This document shows positions 41,566 to 47,161 of a stretch of DNA of 47,161 nucleotides, in pieces; the first letter of the stretch is position 1, and every line of letters begins with the position of its first letter. The stretch covers positions 1 through 47,161 of the forward strand of contig JAZLHF010000018.1 in assembly GCA_045616685.1 (NCBI GenBank), written 5' to 3'. The position numbers and the translations under genes were made by a program. Under the pieces are notes generated by a model. The model was not told the DNA's origin. It did no database searches and saw nothing but the letters and a program-made list of their open reading frames with translations. The DNA is from UBA1764 sp045616685. GTDB lineage: Bacteria > Bacillota > Clostridia > Peptostreptococcales > Anaerovoracaceae.

Positions 41566-42833
41566 TAATCTTCTTCAACTCTCTCAATCTTAGCTCCAAG
41601 TGCTTGTAACTTTTCTACGAGGTTTTCATAACCTCGCTCAACATGATAAATTTCGGTTACTTCTGTTTTCCCTTCTGCAACGAGGCCAGCGAGCACTAAG
41701 GCGGCTCCAGCACGAAGGTCTGTAGAAACAACTCGTGTTCCTTTAAGTTTATAGATGTTGCCTGGAATCTTTGCCATGCGGCCGTTAACTTCGATGTTAG
41801 CACCCATACGGCTGAGTTCTCCAGCATGCATAAATCTGTTTTCAAATACCGTTTCTATTACAGTACTTTCACCTTCAACTGTCGTTAAGAATGACATGAA
41901 CAACGACTGCATGTCTGTAGGAAAACCAGGATATGGAAGAGTCTTAATGTCTGTGCTGTTTAATTCTTTTAAATCACCACGAACTCTTAAGCCATCAACT
42001 TCATCGTTTACAACAACGCCACATTCCATAAGTTTAGCAATAACTGGACGAACGTGATCAGGAACTGAATTTTTGATTAAAATATCGCCACGAGTGATTG
42101 CTGCGGCTACCATGAATGTTCCCGTTTCGATTCTGTCAGGAATTACAGAATGCCGTGTGCCATGGAGACTTTCAACTCCCTCAATTCTGATTGTATCTGT
42201 ACCAGCACCTTTAATCTTTGCACCCATTCTATTTAAAAACTGAGCAAGGTCTACTATTTCTGGTTCTTCTGCTGCGTTTTCAATCAATGTAACACCCTTT
42301 GCAAGTGAAGCTGCCATCATAATATTTTCTGTGGCACCAACGCTCGGGAAGTCTAAATATACTAAAGCCCCCTTCGCTTTCTCAATCATTGCATCAACAC
42401 AACCCTTTTCGATACGAATTACTGCGCCAAGCTGTCTAAGTCCTTTATTATGTAAATCGATTGGTCTATTACCAATTGAACATCCTCCAGGAAGAGCTAT
42501 GCTTGCTCTGCCAGTTCTTGCAAGAAGTGGACCCACAATAAAGAACGATGCTCTCATCATCTTTACAAGGTCAGCCGGAGCTGAAGATGTATTAAGAGTC
42601 GATGTGTCGATTAAAAGAGCATGGTCATCCCATCTTTCTTCAACCTTGCAGCCCATGCTGCGTAAGATTTCGCACATAACCTCTACGTCTTTAAGATGTG
42701 GGACATCATTTATTTCACATGGTTCCTTAGTAAGGAGGGTAGCAGCCATAATTGGCAGAACCGCATTTTTTGACCCGCCTACAGTTACTTCTCCTCTTAA
42801 TGGACCTGATTGTTCGATAATAAATTTTGCCAA
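41565..42833 (-). CDS. murA: UDP-N-acetylglucosamine 1-carboxyvinyltransferase
   Basis: First committed step of peptidoglycan synthesis: adds enolpyruvate from PEP to UDP-GlcNAc. 422 residues from the chosen start. The substrate Lys-Asn pair is in GGSKNAVLP, and the catalytic, fosfomycin-target Cys in PGGCSIGNRP. The start is TTG at 42833, because GGAGG lies 5 nt upstream and the resulting N-terminus (LAKFIIEQSGPLRGEV) matches family. An in-frame ATG 11 codons upstream lacks both. A perfect consensus promoter drives it. The PI-PLC-like gene follows in TAATG coupling. Confidence 0.95.
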   Translation of the reverse strand: MAKFIIEQSGPLRGEVTVGGSKNAVLPIMAATLLTKEPCEINDVPHLKDVEVMCEILRSMGCKVEERWDDHALLIDTSTLNTSSAPADLVKMMRASFFIVGPLLARTGRASIALPGGCSIGNRPIDLHNKGLRQLGAVIRIEKGCVDAMIEKAKGALVYLDFPSVGATENIMMAASLAKGVTLIENAAEEPEIVDLAQFLNRMGAKIKGAGTDTIRIEGVESLHGTRHSVIPDRIETGTFMVAAAITRGDILIKNSVPDHVRPVIAKLMECGVVVNDEVDGLRVRGDLKELNSTDIKTLPYPGFPTDMQSLFMSFLTTVEGESTVIETVFENRFMHAGELSRMGANIEVNGRMAKIPGNIYKLKGTRVVSTDLRAGAALVLAGLVAEGKTEVTEIYHVERGYENLVEKLQALGAKIERVEED

Positions 42834-42870
42834 AATAGCCTCCACTACACATATATATTGTGCCACAAAA

Positions 42871-42899
42871 ATTATACTTTACTAGATATGGATTGTCAA
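42871..42899 (-). promoter_or_regulatory. murA promoter, full consensus
   Basis: Minus strand TTGACA (42894-42899), exactly 17 nt, TATAAT (42871-42876): a perfect sigma-A promoter, about 30 nt of leader before the TTG start. Confidence 0.9.
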
Positions 42900-42940
42900 A
42901 GAAAAAACCTTAAATATGTTGAAAAATCAAGTAAAACCAC

Positions 42941-42969
42941 TTGCCAAATAATAGAAATTGTGGCAAAAT
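42941..42969 (+). promoter_or_regulatory. Promoter of the DUF948-like/abrB pair
   Basis: TTGCCA (42941-42946), 17-nt spacer, CAAAAT (42964-42969) preceded by TGG. TTGCCA and TGGCAA (42961-42966) form an inverted repeat. The same TGG-CAAAAT -10 occurs at the HU promoter. Confidence 0.55.
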
Positions 42970-43000
42970 ATTTACTGTTCATAAAAAAGGAGGCTACAAA

Positions 43001-43318
43001 ATGCTAACAATGTCCTATAAAGACATACTCATTGCAGTACTTCTTATCATTGTAATCATTTTAGCGATTTACCTTATCGTGCTCATTAAGAGACTTATGC
43101 CATCAGTCCAGAATCTTAAGAAGATCACTGATGATGCATGTGAAATCACAAAAAATGCCAAAACAAGCATGAGTGATGTACAAAAGGTAGTGACGAATGT
43201 AAATAAGTCATGTAACAATGTATGCAAGCTGCTGAATGGAAATAAGAACACAGTATCCGCTGTAACCCATCTGGCTAATGCCGCAGCTGCTATTGTTAAC
43301 CTTTTTAAGATAAAGTAA
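43001..43318 (+). CDS. DUF948-like small membrane protein
   Basis: 105 residues from the ATG at 43001, which has a perfect AAGGAGG site 7 nt upstream; a longer ORF start at 42941 would lie in the promoter. One N-terminal transmembrane segment (DILIAVLLIIVIILAIYLIVLI) is followed by a coiled-coil-like region rich in Asn/Lys/Val (VQNLKKITDDACEIT) and a short hydrophobic end. Architecture is like YtxG/DUF948 proteins. Function unknown. Probably co-transcribed with the AbrB-like gene 20 nt on. Confidence 0.75.
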   Translation: MLTMSYKDILIAVLLIIVIILAIYLIVLIKRLMPSVQNLKKITDDACEITKNAKTSMSDVQKVVTNVNKSCNNVCKLLNGNKNTVSAVTHLANAAAAIVNLFKIK

Positions 43319-43338
43319 ATCACAAGAAAGGAACAATA

Positions 43339-43581
43339 ATGAAAGCAACAGGTATCGTAAGAAAGCTCGATCAGCTTGGAAGAATTGTTATACCAAAAGA
43401 GCTCAGATCAACATTCGACCTCAAAGAAACTGATCCAATCGAAATTTTTGTAGAAGGCGAAGATATAGTATTACGTAAATATCAGCCGGCATGCATCTTC
43501 TGCAACGAAGCAACAGATATTACCCAGTTTGAAGGTAAGAACGTTTGCAAGAAGTGTCTCGCAAAGATTAAGAAACTTTAG
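43339..43581 (+). CDS. AbrB/SpoVT-family transcriptional regulator with C-terminal zinc knuckle
   Basis: 80 residues. The N-terminal swapped-hairpin DNA-binding domain (MKATGIVRKLDQLGRIVIP to EGEDIVLRKY) is standard AbrB. The C-terminal part carries CIFC and CKKC, a probable zinc ribbon found in clostridial AbrB homologues. It faces the trmN6-ricT-holB-tmk operon, as abrB does in Bacillus. Likely a transition-state type regulator; targets unknown. It has an AAAGGAA ribosome site. Confidence 0.93.
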   Translation: MKATGIVRKLDQLGRIVIPKELRSTFDLKETDPIEIFVEGEDIVLRKYQPACIFCNEATDITQFEGKNVCKKCLAKIKKL

Positions 43582-43608
43582 TATCTATACTTAAATTATC
43601 AAATCACA

Positions 43609-43641
43609 AAAAAGCCGAATCGCTTAACGATTCGGTTTTTT
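43609..43641. terminator. Bidirectional terminator between abrB and trmN6
   Basis: Stem CCGAATCG / CGATTCGG (43615-43622 and 43628-43635) flanked by A6 and T6 runs. It serves both convergent genes. The trmN6 stop codon lies in the loop. Confidence 0.9.
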
Positions 43642-44307
43642 ATTTCTTACACAAAGCTCTGGTTCAATAATAAGTTCGTGTCCCCCATCCTTTACAAATT
43701 GAATGAGGACTATGTTGGCAGCTTCTCCTGGATAAGGGACTACCATCTGAAGCCTTTTAGCTTCTAATCGTCGTTCCCTGGCTAAAGATAATATATCAAC
43801 CAAACGGCTTGGTCTATGAACCATAGTCAAAGTTCCTTTTGGTTTCAATAAATATGCTGCCGCATCCAAGAAATCAGCTAAATCTGCCGTAGTTTCAAAT
43901 CTTGCGGCATGCTTTACCTCCGAAACTCCTGAAATTCCCCGACCTTTTTCCTGATATGGAGGATTTATCGTAACTGCATCAAAAGACTCGAAATCGAGCC
44001 GATTTTTAATGTCTAACGCGTCACTTGTTATAAAACTCATACCCTGCGAAATGGCGTTTAGCCTTGCACTTTCAATGGCTAACTCAATTTCGTGGTTATT
44101 AAAATCAATGCCCACAACATCTTGTGGATTATATAAATTGTAAAGCATGAAGGCAACAGCGCCGTTGCCAGTGCAAAGGTCGGCAATCCTTAAACCTTTT
44201 GGTAAATTAGTAAAACGGGCCAGAAGCACAGCATCTGTCCCGTAGCAAAATCCATCTGGATCTTGAATTAACTTCAAACCGCCAAAGCCGATTTCATCAA
44301 TACGCAT
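43624..44307 (-). CDS. trmN6: tRNA1(Val) adenine-37 N6-methyltransferase-like protein
   Basis: SAM-dependent methyltransferase of 227 residues (YabB/YfiC type). The SAM site is in RIADLCTGNGAVAF, motif II in VVGIDFNNHEIELA, and the N6-adenine catalytic motif NPPY in VTINPPYQ. The start overlaps the ricT stop by one base (TAATG). B. subtilis has the same yaaT-yabA-yabB order; yabA is absent here. Confidence 0.9.
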   Translation of the reverse strand: MRIDEIGFGGLKLIQDPDGFCYGTDAVLLARFTNLPKGLRIADLCTGNGAVAFMLYNLYNPQDVVGIDFNNHEIELAIESARLNAISQGMSFITSDALDIKNRLDFESFDAVTINPPYQEKGRGISGVSEVKHAARFETTADLADFLDAAAYLLKPKGTLTMVHRPSRLVDILSLARERRLEAKRLQMVVPYPGEAANIVLIQFVKDGGHELIIEPELCVRNKKPNR

Positions 44308-45155
44308 TAGTCCTTTTTCTTCTCTTTACGCTTAATAACTTCTTTGCCATAAGTGTAATACTCCGGGCTAAGCTTTTCTGGTGCATCTTCTGTTTTTTCT
44401 TCAAGTACAATTCTTGTCTTAATTTTATTTTCTAAGATATTAACATCACATACTAAAGCTTCACCGTCCGGAGTCTGTATTCTTTCACCAATGTCTGGCA
44501 TTCCCTGACGAAGTTCTGCATAAACCTCATTCTCAAATTGCAAGCAACACATAAGTCTTCCACATGTCCCAGAAATCTTAATTGGGTTTAAAGAAAGATT
44601 TTGTGTCTTTGCCATCTTAATTGATACCGGAGTGAAATCGCCCATCCAAGATTTGCAACAAAGTTCTCTTCCACAATTCCCGATTCCGCCCATAAGCTTC
44701 ATTTCATCACGAACACCAATTTGGCGAAGCTCAATACGAGTTTTGAAGACTGCGGCTAAATCTTTTACTAATTCCCTAAAGTCTACACGACCATCTGATG
44801 TAAAATAGAAAATTAATCTAGTATTGTCAAATGTATACTCTACATCAACCAGTTTCATGTCAAGACCGCGCTTATCAACCTTTTCCTGGCACACTTCAAG
44901 CGCGTGATCTCTCTTAGCCTGATTTTCGGCGTGTTTCTTATCGTCTTCTTCTGTCGCAACCCTAATGACAGGTTTAAGAGGAGAAACGATTTCGCTTTCA
45001 TCAACTTCTGTGATGTCGGAAACCAGTGTTCCATATTCCTGTCCACGAGCTGTTTCCACAATAACATTGTCACCGTTTTTGAGTTCGATTTCTCCAGGAT
45101 CAAAATAATAATTTTTACCTGCATTTTTAAAATGAACTGATGCAACTTTAACCAT
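44307..45155 (-). CDS. ricT: PSP1-domain protein RicT (YaaT)
   Basis: About 282 residues. The start MVKVASVHFKNAG at 45155 is chosen for its AAGGAG site; an in-frame ATG 14 codons earlier has none. The PSP1 domain covers VRVATEEDDKK to IELRQIGVRDEMK and is followed by the cysteine cluster CGRELCCKSW and CGRLMCCLQF that bind iron-sulfur clusters. In Bacillus the RicTAF complex assists RNase Y mRNA maturation and sporulation control. ricA and ricF are not in the window. Confidence 0.94.
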   Translation of the reverse strand: MVKVASVHFKNAGKNYYFDPGEIELKNGDNVIVETARGQEYGTLVSDITEVDESEIVSPLKPVIRVATEEDDKKHAENQAKRDHALEVCQEKVDKRGLDMKLVDVEYTFDNTRLIFYFTSDGRVDFRELVKDLAAVFKTRIELRQIGVRDEMKLMGGIGNCGRELCCKSWMGDFTPVSIKMAKTQNLSLNPIKISGTCGRLMCCLQFENEVYAELRQGMPDIGERIQTPDGEALVCDVNILENKIKTRIVLEEKTEDAPEKLSPEYYTYGKEVIKRKEKKKD

Positions 45156-45165
45156 GTTAAACTCC

Positions 45166-45822
45166 TTACATGTTGAGGGCCAAAGCTTTAAGCGCATATC
45201 CTACGCTAAAGCCAGATTTAATATTCTTTCTTGCTTCTTCGGTTAATTTAATTTTCGGACCCAACGTTTTGCTATCGAGGCCTTTAATTAACTCTTCACG
45301 CATAATATCCTCGAGTGCGTCCAAGAATTTAGAGGCAAGTTCTCTATCTTCGATTCGTGTAACAATTGCTTTTCGCTTATAAAAAACGGGTTCTGATTGA
45401 TAGAACTCTTTTGCAAGTTCTAAAGCTTGAGCATCAATCTCTAAGCTTTCGTCTTTTGCAGCAATTTCAGTTACTCTGGAAAGTATAGTTTGAAGAAGTG
45501 CATCTCGTCTTTCTGCCGAAAGAACCATTACTGTATTTCCAAGAGGCTCTTCTAATGTCTTAAGCAGTTTGTTTTGAACAATGGGCTGCATATTATCAGC
45601 GTGCTTAATAAGAACAACTCGTCTATCGCCATAAGGCTTAAACTTAAGTTGAGCTTGAAGTTCATCAATATCTTTTGTCAACAATGATTCTTGAACGATG
45701 AAATCTACAGCGCGAACACCAAGCGCACTAATAAACTCTAACGCCATTGATTCATTTAAGAAAAGATATGCATGAGATATGGTGTTGTTTTCTATTGCTC
45801 TATTAAGTTCTGGATTAAGCAT
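45166..45822 (-). CDS. holB: DNA polymerase III delta-prime subunit, compact form
   Basis: Clamp-loader subunit. NRAIENNTISHAYLFL, LKFKPYGDRRVVLIKHADNM, NKLLKTLEEP and LLQTILSRVTE match the delta-prime core. At 218 residues it is about 100 shorter than Bacillus HolB. The P-loop (GPEGxGKK) and zinc cysteines are missing: SHAYLFLNESMALEFISALG leads directly to the region before the SRC-like motif. The ATG lies 31 nt inside tmk. Synteny tmk-holB-ricT supports the call. Confidence 0.85.
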   Translation of the reverse strand: MLNPELNRAIENNTISHAYLFLNESMALEFISALGVRAVDFIVQESLLTKDIDELQAQLKFKPYGDRRVVLIKHADNMQPIVQNKLLKTLEEPLGNTVMVLSAERRDALLQTILSRVTEIAAKDESLEIDAQALELAKEFYQSEPVFYKRKAIVTRIEDRELASKFLDALEDIMREELIKGLDSKTLGPKIKLTEEARKNIKSGFSVGYALKALALNM

Positions 45823-46415
45823 TCTATATCTTTCGCAACAGAGTCTAAATCTCTATCTGCATTAACGACTTTTATTCTTTCAGGATATTTCTTAACGAGT
45901 TCTTGATATCCTTTGTACACCTTTTTCTGGAAAGCTAACCCTTCTTGTTCCATTCTATCAAGCTTTCCTCTTTCTATTTGACGCTTTTGCCCAATTTCTG
46001 GATCAAGGTCAAGAAAAATTGTAATATCAGGCAAGCAGCCTTGAATGGCGAACTTATTAATCATCTCAACATCTTCGCCAAGGCCACGAGCATATGCCTG
46101 ATATGCAATGGATGAATCTAAGAATCTATCGCAAAGAATAATCTTTCCTTCTTTAAGAGCAGGTTTAATCTTTTCAGCTACATGCTGTGCACGAGACGCA
46201 GCAAATAAAAGAGCTTCAGTAACTCCAGATTCTTCTTTATTTTCAGGATCTAAAATTATCGCTCTAATTTTTTCTGACGTCGGAGTCCCGCCAGGTTCGC
46301 GTGTTAAAACAACCTCATAACCTTTACTAGTTAAGAAGTTATTAAGACGCTCAATCTGAGTCGTCTTGCCGCAGCCATCCGGGCCTTCAAATGTTATAAA
46401 TAAACCCTTACTCAT
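45792..46415 (-). CDS. tmk: Thymidylate kinase
   Basis: Phosphorylates dTMP to dTDP. 207 residues with P-loop FEGPDGCGKTTQ, the DR-type motif CDRFLDSSIAYQAYARGLG, LTREPGGTP and the LID region KRQIERGKLDRME. It is second in the operon after the small membrane ORF and starts 8 nt inside it. The 3' end overlaps holB. Confidence 0.96.
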   Translation of the reverse strand: MSKGLFITFEGPDGCGKTTQIERLNNFLTSKGYEVVLTREPGGTPTSEKIRAIILDPENKEESGVTEALLFAASRAQHVAEKIKPALKEGKIILCDRFLDSSIAYQAYARGLGEDVEMINKFAIQGCLPDITIFLDLDPEIGQKRQIERGKLDRMEQEGLAFQKKVYKGYQELVKKYPERIKVVNADRDLDSVAKDIECLIQNLIEQ

Positions 46416-46539
46416 GTCTCTTTGCTTTATCAGCCTTCCTTAAATCGGACACTACTCTTTGCCATACGAAAATAGCAGCTACCAAAACAGGCAGGCTCAT
46501 TAAAAACCATAATAAAACTTTTAAGAAGCTAGTATCCAT
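46408..46539 (-). CDS. Small membrane ORF upstream of tmk, 43 aa
   Basis: ATG 46539 to TAA 46408, 43 residues: MDTSFLKVLLWFLMSLPVLV then a second part of the same hydrophobic segment and a basic tail (RVVSDLRKADKAKRHE). One transmembrane helix is predicted. It overlaps tmk by 8 nt. No Shine-Dalgarno; an extended -10 sits 8 nt upstream. Unknown function; could be a translated leader. Confidence 0.55.
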   Translation of the reverse strand: MDTSFLKVLLWFLMSLPVLVAAIFVWQRVVSDLRKADKAKRHE

Positions 46540-46547
46540 ACATAATA

Positions 46548-46556
46548 ATTATAACA
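46548..46556 (-). promoter_or_regulatory. Extended -10 promoter of the small ORF-tmk operon
   Basis: Minus strand TGT-TATAAT, 8 nt before ATG 46539; the predicted transcript starts within about 0-3 nt of the ATG. Confidence 0.55.
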
Positions 46557-46567
46557 CATTTGCCCTT

Positions 46568-46584
46568 TGGCAAAAAATAAAAAA
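46568..46584 (-). terminator. T tract ending the rRNA operon
   Basis: Directly after the 5S 3' end the minus strand reads T6-A-T6-G, acting with the terminal 5S helix as a terminator. Confidence 0.6.
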
Positions 46585-46698
46585 CCCGCGACTTGCTATC
46601 TTCCCAGGCGGCTTCCCACCAAGTATTTTCGCCGTTACGAAGCTTAACTACTGTGTTCGAGATGGGAACAGGTGTAACCTTCGTGCTATTGTCACGGG
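46585..46698 (-). rRNA. 5S ribosomal RNA
   Basis: About 114 nt; minus-strand ends CCCGTGAC and GTCGCGGG pair. The conserved CCCATCTCGAACACAG and the AAGTTAAGC-type loop (here GTAGTTAAGCTTCG) are present. It lies about 56 nt after the 23S gene. The exact ends are estimates. Confidence 0.95.
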
Positions 46699-46754
46699 AT
46701 CTTTATGAAGAATATACCTTCAAAACTAAACAATGCAATCATAAATCGAGAAAT

Positions 46755-47161
<407 letters not shown>

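Noticed and set aside
42331..42885. 184-residue plus-strand reading frame opposite murA
   Set aside because: Shadow of murA; it also runs through the murA promoter.
42941..43000. Longer start for the DUF948-like protein
   Set aside because: The extra 20 codons lie on the promoter, while the ATG at 43001 has a perfect AAGGAGG site.

Overview
The window is a compact, AT-rich bacterial chromosome segment, almost certainly from a low-GC Firmicute of the class Clostridia. Several gene orders match the Bacillus/Clostridium core: tmk-holB-ricT-trmN6 facing abrB; murC-purR-spoVG-prs-pth-mfd-(spoVB-like)-HU-rqcP; and murB-PHP-rapZ-whiA. Crotonase and glutamate dehydrogenase at the left edge, superoxide reductase and strict-anaerobe style redox genes fit an amino-acid-fermenting, butyrate-type anaerobe. 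A more exact placement (for example an Anaerovoracaceae-like lineage) is a guess. The sporulation genes normally next to mfd and rqcP (spoVT, yabP, yabQ) are missing, which leans towards a non-sporulating organism. No phage, insertion sequence or CRISPR array was seen.

Layout, left to right. 1-2092: partial crotonase and gdhA, both minus. 2181-8893: a repair operon rqcP-uvrB-uvrA-hydrolase-ung, with four successive TAATG stop/start junctions. 9022-16863: HU, then the flippase, mfd, pth, prs and spoVG run, with purR upstream. 16863-21482: tRNA-Glu, gltX, thrC, murC. 21528-25056: trxA, superoxide reductase, xpt and a copper-ATPase gene, with a divergent DtxR/MntR-type regulator. 25037-30207: a cell-wall operon running GH25 lysozyme lipoprotein, degenerate Fic-like protein, murB, PHP phosphatase, rapZ, whiA and a small membrane protein. 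30300-33870: SPFH protein, ribbon-helix-helix protein and an ABC exporter behind a palindromic promoter. 33899-37912: sstT, a GPH-type symporter and an aroA-like gene. 37996-40624 (plus): TSCPD protein, tRNA-Ser, a bile-salt-hydrolase-like lipoprotein and a GNAT protein. 40672-42833: PI-PLC-like protein behind murA. 43001-43581 (plus): DUF948-like and AbrB-like proteins. 43624-46539: trmN6, ricT, holB, tmk and a small membrane ORF. 46585-47161: 5S and the 3' end of 23S rRNA, minus strand.

The genes are mostly housekeeping (repair, envelope precursors, nucleotide metabolism, translation). The unusual content is: a CopA-type ATPase whose nucleotide-binding domain is cleanly missing; a Fic-fold protein that has lost its catalytic motif and sits between a lysozyme and murB; a penicillin-acylase-type Ntn hydrolase made as a lipoprotein; an EPSP-synthase homologue lacking the conserved DHR motif; an SPFH/RHH/ABC module with a tandem palindrome on its promoter; and several transcripts that look leaderless. 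A number of proteins (CopA, Mfd, MurB, HolB) are internally shortened in frame, which may be a lineage-wide trend.
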